A stretch of 55,488 nt of DNA from Nemertoderma westbladi (Eukaryota > Xenacoelomorpha > Nemertodermatida > Nemertodermatidae). A program made the translations under genes and the position numbers. Within the stretch, counting starts at the first letter, position 1. Each line of letters starts with the position of its first letter. This document shows, piece after piece, positions 10,811 through 21,410 of the stretch. Under the pieces are notes generated by a model. The model had not been told where the DNA came from. It ran no database searches and saw only the letters and a program-made list of their open reading frames with translations. Location of the stretch: the NCBI GenBank assembly GCA_032718475.1, contig JAUCBJ010008866.1, forward strand, positions 1 through 55,488. The letters are read 5' to 3'.

Positions 10811-13446
10811 CAGTCAGGGAGATCATCAAATTTGAGAATACCTCAAATTTCAAATTATAGACCCAATTTTGGAATTACCTCAAATTTAATACAAGGTTAG
10901 GTTAATTCTCTAAATTGGAGTTTTACCCCAAATTTGAATTTCATAGCAGCATAGTCAGATACAGACAGAAGTCATAGTTGGCCTTTTTCAGTAGTTGTTA
11001 GCTTGTTACTGTATTGCAAAGGTAAAAAAATAAACTGATGTAGGCCTAGTGTCTGAGTGTTGTGAAATATAATATTTAAAACATATACAGTATTAGTTTA
11101 AAAAGGCTTATACTTAAAAAGGCTACTGGTAGGGCGGTAGGGGTGCAGTGGGGTGGTATGATCAGATGGTAGACATATAAAACAAAGTACAGAGCTTAAA
11201 GAACTTATATTTTTATATTGTTACTTTTTTGCTTGAATATGCCATAAAATCGGGAGAAAAAGTAGTAGGCCTACTTTTTTTCCTACTGGTAGGGAAAAAG
11301 TTGTCCCCATAATATCTGAATATTGTAACTTTTTGTTGGGCACAGCTTTTGCAAAGTCGGCAAAACAGCAACCTGCAATAATATTGAATAATATTTCCAC
11401 ATAATAATGTACCATAGAGCCATAATTTTGCATTGATTTTACTTTTTCTCCCGGTAAAAAAAGTAAAATAAAACATTGGCACTTGTGTCAAATAGGGGAC
11501 CCTCCTAGCTCCTAATCTGCTAATCCTGAAATCACCTAAACTAAAGTCACTTTCACTAGTGCCCGGTTGCAGGGTTAGCAAAGGAGCAGGTTACAGAAGT
11601 GAGTTGAAACTAAGTAACCAAAAAAAAATAAACAAGAGTTAGGAATATTGATATCACCTGCACTAAATTTCAGGATTAGCTGGTGATTTCAGAATTAGCA
11701 GATTAGGAGGGTCACCTATTTGATTTGACACAAGTGCCAAAATATTTTTGGTGGAATTTCTAAAATTTCATTGAAAGTGTTGATCAAAATTTTTGATCGA
11801 AATGTATATGTACAATCATTTCGTAATGTTAAAATTTTGGAATAAAAAGCAAAATCCATCCCTACACACTATCGACTATTGCAATGCAACTTTAGTGCCT
11901 GCAAGGTTTACTCCAGAAATGAGATAAAGCCTCGAGAATAGGTTGGTGAAAAAGGTTATACTTTTTGCCCAAGTTATAAATGATTCTGGTTCCTCATAAG
12001 GTCAATTTATAAGGATTTATGTATGTATAGTAGGCCTATAAACAAACAGTCACTTAGATTTCTAAAACATTTCAGATGTCTTGATAAGAAAGCAGAGTCT
12101 AAAGACTGTTTAAAAGACTAGCGATTAGTGATGAGATGATGATGTTTCTACTGTGTTCCAGGTCCAGCATGTTCCATATGTTAATCACCCTGATAAAGAA
12201 GAGGTGATGTATGGAAAAAGCAGACCCAGACATGGCAGCATGGGCAGATGGGCGGGGCTTGGCCTTTGCTTCATAATTTTATATATATGGCCAGGTCATG
12301 ATTGCATTGGATGTCTGGCTGGGATATTATGTTGCACATTGTTGTAATGGAGGATCAGGTTTAGATCTTTACATATAAGTTTAAAGCACATTATCAAATT
12401 GAACTTTAATTGATGTATTATTGTATACTGCAGTAGGTGGTGGTTCCAACTTTAGAGTCTCCAGTTGCCAGTCATATAGAATAACTAACAAAAGAATCAA
12501 GTCCACATATATTGTATAAACCACGTCAACCTGTCAACCTTTGCGGCAACATTTGTCTGGGCTCCAAACTGATGGTACAGTATTCCAATTGACAGATAGA
12601 GCTAGGACAGGCGAATATTACATAAGTCTTCAGGCTATCAGGAGAGGAATGGCTTCATTTGATATACAAAGTGTTAAAGAGGACATCAACAACCAGAAAA
12701 CATATTTTTTTCCGAAGATGTGTGATATGAATGATGAACAGAACAGATGAATGCCAGAATATGTAAACTTCCAAATTCTGGAATTGATTCAACATCCACA
12801 AGATATAGTAGGTCTTCCTGAGTCTGTGACTGTGCAGCTGTGTGAGCTTGAATCTCACAACAGTGAGGATTTGGTCTACTGTTCTTCTTACCAACAGTAA
12901 GGCTGTAAGGATAGAGAATTTCTATAGTCTTCTGCATTTTTCTCACCATCACTAACGGAGTTAACAATCATTAAAGTTATTGACTGTAAGTTACTGTGCT
13001 GTAAGGTTAAGCCTACCCTGCATACATGTCATGTCACAGGTTACACTGGTCACCCATTCTCACCAAGCTCTATAAGCACTAAGCAGCAAAGCCTACTGCT
13101 ACACCCTACTGCTGACAGGCTGGTGATGTTGTACAGGCTGGCGAAATTTGAGGTTTTGTCTCAAATTTGAGGTTTAACCTCAAATTTCAATTTTCGCCCC
13201 CAATAAAAGCATGTTTGCATCGGTGAAATATTTTATTGCATCGATAAAAGTTCTTATTTTACATTATATTTTAACATATTAAAAGTAGAAGTTGCTCCAA
13301 TAGTTTCCCTAAGTCGCAGCAACACTCGATATTATGAGCCTAAAAATACCTCAAATTTGAACAAAAAACCCCAATTTTCGACAGTCTATTACCAGAATTC
13401 GAAATTTGGGGTAACCCCAAAATTGATGATCTCCTTGACTGCTGGG
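10811..13446. repeat. Inverted repeat pair inside the hAT-like element
   Basis: The left arm near 10811-10870 (CAGTCAGGGAGATCATCAAA then CTCAAATTT words) is repeated in inverse at about 13395-13446 (AAATTGATGATCTCCTTGACTG). It may be the ends of a nested transposon or an inner inverted repeat of the host element. CTCAAATTTGAGG motifs recur between them near 10900 and 13150. Confidence 0.5.
11476..11740. mobile_element. 265-bp foldback MITE
   Basis: Arms of about 60 bp start TTGGCACTTGTGTCAAATAG (11476) and end with the inverse (to 11740), including a shared AATCTGCTAAT block. No unambiguous target duplication is visible. No coding capacity. Confidence 0.7.
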
Positions 13447-13985
13447 TATCTCCCGGAATGATGTTTCGTTGTCATCTCTTCGGGCCAGTGCTTCCGACAA
13501 ACTCCCATGAAACTCGTAACCTTGCACGGATCTACGATATTCGGAAGTTGCCGCAACCACGTTCAGACGTTTGCAATTCCACAGGATCTTTCGGAAACGC
13601 GTAGACCGTAATCGGTGAGGAATTCTCCTCCCCGTCGTCCATACCGGTCAGTTTATCCTTCGCGTTCGCATAACCAGTTCTGCAACCGCCGACGGAACAC
13701 TTCCTTCCCATCGAGTTAACGGTCGTACAGTCGTATCAGGTTGTCACTTTGGTAGTTTATTCGGGTAGACACTCCAGCACTCGTGTATTCAGGTAAACAC
13801 TCGAGCAGTCAGGTAGGAAGAGTAAACGATAACATAATTCAGTGCAGTAGGTAGTTCAAGATTTGTAAACTATAGGCCTACAGTATACCGGTATCAGAAT
13901 TCTACATTCTAGGCCTTCAATAATGAAGGCCTGTAGGCTGGCTGCCAGCGCCAGGCCTGTTTCTCTAGTAGGCCTTGTTCGTGAC

Positions 13986-14310
13986 CGTGAGTTAGGTACT
14001 GTCAGACTGTAGGTAATTTTTAGCGCCAGCGTCAGGCCGTCGCCGTCAGCGTCAGGCCGTCTGTCCGTGATAAATTAATTACTTTAATTTTAAATTGAAA
14101 ATTCGTAAATCTATAAATTATGAAATTAATTAGACCTACAGCATGATTGATTATGAGCGATTGGCGAACGATAACCATACTTTAATTTTTTTTAAATAAA
14201 TAATTAAATTTTTAAAATTTTTGAAAAACTCTGGCTCCTGCTCCGGCTCCGGCCAAATTGTCCAACTCCAGCTCCGGCTCCGGCCAAATCCCAACTCCGA
14301 TCGAGCCCTA
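13986..14310. mobile_element. CTCCGG-element fragment, right half of a split copy
   Basis: Continues the copy interrupted at 9810, from GTGAGTTAGG to the terminal CTCCGATCGAGCCC followed by TA at 14309-14310. The hexamer-rich end is present but slightly decayed (CTCTGGCTCC). Confidence 0.75.
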
Positions 14311-15525
14311 GTGGCGCGCATTGAGGATCCTGGCGCGGAAATGGATGTCATGTATAGCAGTATAGCTGTATAGTAGCAAAATGCACTGGCATGGCAACAT
14401 ATTCAGCCACTCTACTTGAAATTAACGGTCTGCCAGTAGAGCCTATTTTTAAAAAGAGTTAGGCCTAGGCCTTAAAAATTTTCGCTCGCTTCGCTCGCGT
14501 TTGTTTATTATACCTGCCTACTGTACGCTCTACTCTTACACTGTTCAGCTGTTACAGTCTTATTCATCATTCTAATAACTATAATAGGTGCATTTGATTA
14601 CAGTGATATTTTATTACAGTATTTGTTTATTAACCTATAGAAGTAGTTCCGTGCCTTGAACTGTTTTGCACTCCGACATTATGGACAAACCGACAGATTG
14701 GGCATTGAAGGTACTGTACCGTATCCAATCCACGTTACGCGTTAATCATCATGGCCAAGTAGGCCAAATGTTTAATGTTTAATAGTTTAGGGTAAGAGGA
14801 AGATAAACTTATAGATACCCATCACCGACATAATTTAAGGCAATCTTTATATGGAACCAGAACTGAAAGTAAATTAATATGTTGTATGTAATACCGGTAA
14901 TAGGATAGGCCTAATAAAATATAGTAAGAAGTTGAAGAAGAGTATAAAAAAAACCTGATCCGACACCAACGAAATACATGTACTCAATCCAGCGTAGGAC
15001 TGTTAAAAACCGGCGATGCACAAACAACAAACTAATATAGGTTAAAACAAAGTAGTGTAGAATCGGTAGAACTATTGGAATTTGAATAAGATATGTATGG
15101 ATTATTAAAAACTGACTGAATTAAAATTTAAATAAAATATGTATGAATTACTAAAAACTGACGGGGTAGGTTAGTGTGGCGCAAACAACGTACGTAACGT
15201 ACCATAATTTTAAAAAAGTATTTAAAAATATTAACAATAGATTGGTAAATAAGTACTGTTCTACAGGCTTAAAAACATGTCAATAAACAATTTTTTAATG
15301 TCTTTCAAAATATGTGTTGTTTGAAAGGTTTTTCAATTGTTCACACCAATGTAGCCTAAAACCACGATTCAGCAGATTTTCCGAGCTCGCTACACTCCGA
15401 TTTAATTCATAATCACATCTGTAGGTAAAAAATAGTCGGTTGACCAAAAAATTTAAAAATTTTCTTGCTCGCTACGCTCGCAATTTAATCACATCTGTAT
15501 TTAAAAACAGTCGGCTGACCTACTA
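14311..15525. other. AT-rich non-coding DNA, no gene seen
   Basis: Only short palindromic words of the CGCTCGCTTCGCTCGCG type (near 14483, 15385 and 15470) stand out. Such words also recur at 17080, so they probably belong to an old interspersed repeat. Confidence 0.4.
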
Positions 15526-16987
15526 CAGTCCCAATCCCAATAAACATTAACTTGGTCATTTTGGTGGCCAAAACGACCAAAATGGCCAAATATAAATTGC
15601 GGCATTCATGAAAGGAACTTCTGAGGCAAGTTGGCTTGTCAATCACAGCCAGTGAATAGAGGCTGAGTGTAAGTAAAGCCCAGGATGTTGGCAGATAGAA
15701 AACCGCACTGGAGGTAGACCATTGCCATTGGTTAGCTGTATGCTATTGTAATACAAAGAGAGCGGCAGGATAAAGAGAAATGCCGACCTCGCTAATAATG
15801 GGCTGGTCCCACAGGTCACTTTAAGGTAGGTGGTACAGTAGGTACTACAGTTTACATGTTCAAGGGCGCCAGTCCCTAGTCGCTAGCCCATAGTCTGTCA
15901 TGGAGTTCCTGTAGTAGTTTTAGACGCTTTCACTCAGTATCCTAGTGTCCAGGAAGTTGGGAGTTGAGTGTGGGTGGCCCCCACGCAACACCGCAGTGTC
16001 GGGTGACTACAAAACAAAGACCAACGACCCAAATAATAAAGACCTGTACAAATACAAAACACATGTGTTAACTTTCTTTTATTGTTTTGGTTCCCCAACA
16101 CGCCTCTGTAACCTGCTTCTTTACTAACCTGCTCCTTTAAATGGCAATGTGACCTCACTCTCTCTGGCAATGGGACCTAAAGCTCTTTGGAACCTAACGC
16201 TCTTTGGGACGTAACGCGACTTTACCTCTTTGTTTTGTACAGGTCACAATGAGCGTTATGTACCATTGCTATTTAAAGGAGCAGGTTAGTAAAGGAGCAA
16301 GTTACAGAGGCGTGACGGGGGATTCAAAACAATTAACGAAAGTTAACACATGTAACAAGATTATGCAGGTCTTTATAATTGGGTCTTTGTTTTGTAGTCA
16401 CCCCGCAGTGTCCGCGAATTATACATTGTAAAAAAATATTAAAAAAAATTTTTATTATAAAAAAAAATATTATTGAAATTAATTTCCGAAATTAACATCC
16501 CTAAATTAATTTATGGACGTCCATTAATTAGTTATTTCATTACGATTCTGATTGGTTGATAGATTAATTTTGGGACGTCCATAAATTAATTTCGAGACGT
16601 CCATAAGTTAATTTCGGGACGTCCATAAATTAATTTCGGGACGTTCAGATTATTATACATACTCCTCCTTTAACGAAGCCCCATTCAACTCCTTTTATAA
16701 GACTGTATACTCTATCAATGCCTCAGTGGGCGGACTCCAGTACTGCAAGGCTCAGCGCCGGGTAAGTTAACAATCTGTCAATAATAAAAATGAAAGCGAG
16801 CCGACATTTAGTCAGATCCACCAAATGGATGGCCAAGGAGACTGAATGTCTGGACTTAGCTGATTCGAGTTAAATCGCTTCGCCAAAACGACCAAGTAGC
16901 CCATAGGAATACACTACATTTTTTTGGTGATTTTGGTCATTTTGGCCGCCAAAACGACCAAGTTAATGTTTATTGGGATTGGGACTG
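15526..16987. mobile_element. TA-flanked Tc1/mariner-like TIR element
   Basis: Ends begin CAGTCCCAATCCCAATAAAC and are inverted at the right end (about 40 bp of arm, through the TTGGTCATTTTGG block). TA lies on each side (15524-15525 and 16988-16989). About 1.46 kb with no transposase frame. It contains a Mutator-like foldback MITE and a run of 27-29-bp repeats with TTAATTT-GGGACGTCCAT (about 16490-16645). Confidence 0.65.
16001..16403. mobile_element. 403-bp foldback MITE, Mutator-like, 9-bp target duplication
   Basis: Arms of about 150 bp start GGGTGACTACAAAACAAAGA and are inverted at the right. A perfect 9-bp repeat CGCAGTGTC flanks it (15992-16000 and 16404-16412), the usual length for Mutator-like elements. 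The arms contain TTATTGTTTTGGTT, CGCCTCTGTAACCTGCT and CCTTT, the same words that make up the 68-bp minisatellite at 17.5 kb. Confidence 0.8.
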
Positions 16988-17293
16988 TATCTGAATATTA
17001 CAGTATTACTTGTACCGGTAGGCCTACGGCCCTACGCCTATTCCTGTATTCATGTTTACATTTCTGCAAAATTTTCTTGCTCGTTGCGCTTGCATTTTCA
17101 TGTTAAAATACTGTAGGAGTGGCAGAGTGGGTCTAGCTCTAGGTCTGTAGCGTAGGTACCCGGTACTGCAGTATAAACTGATAAATGATTACAATAATTG
17201 CAAAATTTAGTGGTCAATCTTTCAATGGTTGGCGCGCATTGAATGTCATGGCTGGCAGCTGGCGCGCTTTTCGTTTAACCAGAATCCATGTGG

Positions 17294-17349
17294 GGGTAAA
17301 TCTTTTCGACCTACGCGTAGGCCTACGCGTAGGTCGAAAAGATTTACCC
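17294..17349. repeat. Perfect 56-bp palindrome
   Basis: Arms 17294-17321 and 17322-17349 are exact reverse complements with no spacer; the centre is TACGCGTAGGCCTACGCGTA. It is flanked by CATGTGG on both sides in direct orientation (near 17287 and 17354). Confidence 0.95.
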
Positions 17350-17499
17350 TCCATGTGGCGCGCTTTTTGTCAATATTCCATATAGGGATTGCAGGATTGT
17401 GGAAAATGTGGATATACCTTTCACATAATTTAGGCCTATTACTGTATTAGTTTTATAATCAATAATGGATCATGACTACTGTCTGAGTAGTGTTACGGA

Positions 17500-18290
17500 T
17501 AACCTGCTCCTTTCCCTGATTTGGTAAAGTGACTGTTTATTGTTTTGGTTAGAAAATCCGGCCTTAACCTGCTCCTTTCCCTCAATTAGTTAAGTGATCG
17601 TTTATTGTTTTGGTTAGAAAATCCCGCCTCTGTAACCTGCTCCTTTCCCTCAATTGGTAATGTTATCGTTTATTGTTTTGGTTAGAAAATTCCGCCTCTG
17701 TAACCTGCTCCTCTCTCTCAATTGGTAATGTTATCGTTTATTGTTTGGTTATAAAATCCCGTCTCTGTAACCTGCTCCTTTCCCTCAATTAGTTAAATGA
17801 TCGTTTATTGTTTTGGTTAGAAAATCCCGCCTCTGTAACCTGCCCCCTTCCCTCAATTAGTTAAATGATCGTTTATTGTTTTGGTTAGAAAATCCCGCCT
17901 CTGTAACCTGCTCCTTTCCCTGAATTGGTAAAGTGACCGTTTATTGTTTTGGTTAGAAAGGCTCGCCTCTGTAACCTGCCCATTTCCCTCAATTAGTTAA
18001 ATGATCGTTTATTGTTTTGGTTAGAATATCCCGCCTCTGTAACCTGCTCCTTTCCCTCAATTAGTTAAGTGATCGTTTATTGTTTTGGTTAGAAAATTCC
18101 GCCTCTGTAACCTGCTCCTTTCCCTCAATTAGTTAAGTGATCATTTATTGTTTTGGTTAGAAAATCCCGTCTCTGTAACCTGCTCCTTTCCCTGATTTGG
18201 TAAAGTCACTGTTTATTGTTTTGGTTAGAAAACTCGGCCTTAACCTGCTCCTTTCCATCAATTGGTAATTGTTTTTGGCTATAAAATGAG
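17500..18290 (+). repeat. 68-bp minisatellite, 12 units
   Basis: Units start at 17500, 17565, 17633, 17701, 17768, 17836, 17904, 17972, 18040, 18108, 18176 and 18241 with TAACCTGC(T/C)C. Most are 68 bp. The first and the eleventh are 65 bp, ending GGCCT instead of CGCCTCTG. The unit matches parts of the MITE arms at 16001-16403 and a 1.4-unit stretch at 2788-2885. Confidence 0.9.
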
Positions 18291-18508
18291 TGTTTTATTG
18301 CTATACGTCATGTGGTTATCGACAACAACCACACTGCCACAAACTATTAAATATAGAGTCTTTTTACCACAGGCGCATACAGGCATATGGAAATCTATCT
18401 CATAGTCTATAAATCATGGAATCATGGAATGTTTTGGCACAGGCATAGTGAAATCAACTGTCTGACAGTCCAGAAATCAGCAGTCTGACAGTTTGAAGAA
18501 ATACATTA

Positions 18509-19185
18509 GGGCTCGATCGGAGCTCCGGCCTCTAGCTCCGGCTCCGGCCATTTTGGCACCACCAGCTCCTGCTCCGGCTCCGGTAAAAATATTGCCGGAG
18601 TTAATTTTTTAATAAAGTATTATATTTCGTGCATATTCTAATCGGAACAATTATTTACACTATAAATACTGTAGTACAGCTTCAATATCAAGCACAATAC
18701 TGCAGTATTTACTTAAAGTCAATGACTGACTGACCGTTGACTGTACTGCAGTACTGGTACTGGCCAGCTGGCTGACTAGCAGACTGTTACAGATAGGCCC
18801 TACTGTAAAAAATTTTAAATGCTATGATTGTACACTGTACCACTGCAGCCATTTACTGCTGTCATGCCAGCATACTGTACTGCAGTACTGGTACACGTAC
18901 GGTAGGCTACCTACAGTACACAACACACCTCCTACCACAATTAGACAGTTAGGTACTGTAGGTAATTTTTAGCCGTCAGCGTCAGGCCGTCTGTCCGTGA
19001 TAAATTAATTACTTAAATTTTAAATTGAAAATTCGTAAATCGATAAATTGAAATTAATTAGAAATTAATGATTGATTATGAGCGATTGGCGAACGATAAC
19101 CATACTTTATTTATTTTATAATAAATAATTAAATTTTTAAAATTTTCGAAAAACTCCGGCTCCTGCTCCGGCTCCGGCCAAATTG
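18509..19185. mobile_element. TA-flanked CTCCGG element, 3' truncated copy
   Basis: Starts TA-GGGCTCGATCGGAG (TA at 18507-18508) and keeps the whole core and the first right-hand hexamer block. It stops about 50 bp before the expected end, where ACATACATAC simple sequence takes over. Confidence 0.8.
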
Positions 19186-20103
19186 TACATACATACATTG
19201 TTAATACATACATAAAAAGTCATTAAAAGGACAATAAAAGTCATTAAAAGGACAACAAAAGTCATTATGCATAATTCGTAAAAAAAAAAGGACAAAAAAG
19301 TCAAATAAAAGGACATAAAAAATCACTGCCTATTACTACTGTACTATACCCTAGCCTATTACTGCTGGCAGCTGTTATTTATTGTACCGGTTCACCATCA
19401 CCAGTATTGGTGTACGTACGTACAGGTCTGCAGGTGTAGGCCTATAAACACAACTTTTTGTTCCTTTGTTTTGCAGTTTTGTGTTGTTTTGTTGAATTGT
19501 GGATGCCTTGCGATAATTAGAAGTACTGAAGTAGGAGGCCTATCATTTTTAGTGTATTTGTCAATATCGCATCACGGCAGCACGGTGCTACTGCTAATGT
19601 CAAATGTTGACTTGTGCCGGACTTCACAGTTTCTGCAATATCACAAAAACTATTCACTCTATCCCCAGATCCCTGCCTATGCTTGTTTTGAAGGTGTCTA
19701 CTGTCTACTGGTCTACACCAACTAACAGACTAAACCTCATTGCGGTTCTATGTTCTAATGAGCAGAGCATAACAGCATAATATCAATGCAGTAGGAATAC
19801 TACACAGTACACAGTACTAGAAGTTGATCATCACAAAATTGGGAATATGACTTACTTGCGCCAAGGTCTGAAGGTCGGGAACTGCCGAACTGGCCATGTG
19901 CTGATGTGCCTGTGGGAATATTTCCTGTCATCCCCAAATCAAAATTTTGGAATTTATAGGCCTACCGGCAGAGCGGTATAACATTAGGCCTAGGCCCCTA
20001 TATAGGCCTACCGTACATAACACCTTTGAAAATTTGTTGATTCTTTGAAATTCCCCATATCATTATTCCTGTAGGTATTCAGTTATTAGGCCTATCCATT
20101 CTG
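19186..20103. other. Upstream region of gene copy 2
   Basis: Starts with AAAAGTCATTAAAAGGACA-type short repeats (19216-19330). No promoter motif can be assigned. Homology with the copy 3 upstream region begins at about 20104 (GCTTCTCGAACCGGGA). Confidence 0.4.
19856..19909 (-). other. Possible orphan 54-nt exon
   Basis: On the minus strand a 54-nt open, phase-0 segment (18 codons, AHQHMASSAVPDLQTLAQ) lies between an acceptor-like TTCCCACAG and a donor-like GTAAGT. No partner exons were found, so it may be chance or part of a gene with distant exons. Confidence 0.25.
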
Positions 20104-20158
20104 CCATTGCTTCTCGAACCGGGAGAAACTGAACTCTTTAAGCGACAACAATCAGACA

Positions 20159-21140
20159 ATGGAACGGTTTACTTGTGAGTCGGGCAATGCACTGCTAATT
20201 ACCAAATCTATATTCGCGAACATCTGTTCAGAAAATGATTCGTTTGTGCGGACGTTTCTCGAAGAATACCTGGACGCGAACTTAAGTTTTCTAGACTATT
20301 ATGTTGTTAATAAATGTACGGCAGCTCATATTAGCGAATGGCTACTGCGTTCACTCTCTACTGGGTCTAACACCTCCGCCACCACCTCGGATAATACGAC
20401 CCAATCACCGGCCACTGTCCCGACTCCCGGGTACCGCGAGACCAGTATGCCGCAGTGTCCATTGACGACATCGGCGTTGAAACCTACTGACCACCACAAT
20501 TACAATCCTGCGACAGGAAAGCATCCGCAATCTCGATACTCGAATCAACGCACGCCACCTACCGAGCCCTCCTCTATGCAGCCTGTGGTGAGGTTACAAC
20601 ATCTCAACCAGACAGACCTACCGGGAGAACAAAGACAAATGTATCCCAAACTGAGTCCGATAGACACCAAACCAAACCTCATTGAATCTGAATCGAGTAA
20701 TAATACAGCCAGTTCAACTTTATTACTGTATAACAACATATCCTCCTATACCCCCGCAGTTACCACAACCAACTCAAACCACTATTCTACCCAGCCTCTA
20801 TCAGCGGACCAGTCAGATGTTCCGGTAATCCTACGCATTAAGACGGAAGACGAACTCGAATATAAACCCGACCTAAATGAGGTTGGTGATGGCTTGGGTG
20901 ATTTGTTCTCCCCTGTAGCATATGGAAACAGTACAGACACTAATGCTTCGACCACCCACTCAGCTCAGCAGAATCTCATCCCGGACTCTAACTCCCTGTC
21001 CCCACACACCGCTCATGGTCCCCTAACAGACACTAGCTCCTCACCAACCCTCACTACTCAGTCTCTATACGACTTCAACTTAAACCTTCCCAACACCTAC
21101 AACCTCCTGTTGGCCCCTAAATCGACAGTTTTCGGTATCG
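20159..21140 (+). CDS. Zinc-finger gene copy 2, exon 1 (N-terminal module, S/T-rich region)
   Basis: First coding exon of a predicted 547-residue protein. The start is the ATG at 20159: the MERFTCESGN start and 55 bases of 5' leader are shared with copy 3. The exon ends in phase 1 at TATCG|GTGAGT (donor at 21141); reading on gives a stop after GELL. Residues about 11-68 form a conserved, probably helical module with an FLEEYLD...FLDYYVV...WLLRSL pattern. Residues 69-327 are rich in S, T, N, Q and P, look disordered, and contain IKTE (227-230), a sumoylation-type site, and a DGLGDLF block (244-250). I infer a nuclear regulatory region. The module's spacing resembles the N-terminal segment before the GAF domains of PDE5/10/11-type phosphodiesterases, a weak analogy. 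Confidence 0.8.
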
Positions 21141-21410
21141 GTGAGTTACTATGATTTGTATAGTAAACATCCTTTAGTCCGAATTGCAGCCGAACTGATC
21201 AGAGTAATTGTTCATTTAATTTATAGTGACAGTTATGATACTTCTGAGTTAAGTTTTTGATTTTTAAGATTTTTATCTGGTTTAATTAAATTCAATCTAT
21301 TCCAATCCATTCCTTTCTCACCAAAATATATAATATATGAAGCCTATTTTCAAAACACGTCGAATTGCAAATAATATTCCAGAATAGAGACATCCAATTT
21401 TTTAGCTTTG

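Larger units (their letters stand above)
9811..13977. mobile_element. hAT-like element, 4.2 kb, decayed or non-autonomous
   Basis: Terminal inverted repeats of 27 bp begin CAAGGCCTACTAGAG (9811-9837) and end with the complement (13951-13977). Flanking 8-bp repeats TTCGTGAG (9803-9810) and TTCGTGAC (13978-13985) match the hAT duplication length, and the CAAGG start fits hAT. The insertion splits a CTCCGG element whose uninterrupted form elsewhere reads through this site. No transposase frame longer than about 120 codons remains. It carries a nested MITE at 11476-11740 and a long inverted pair at 10811/13446. Short open stretches at 12153-12347 and 12541-12750 are unrecognised. Confidence 0.75.

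Noticed and set aside
12541-12750. An exon of a host gene within the hAT-like element
   Set aside because: A short open stretch with no recognisable family and no convincing splice sites; kept only as a note in the element entry.
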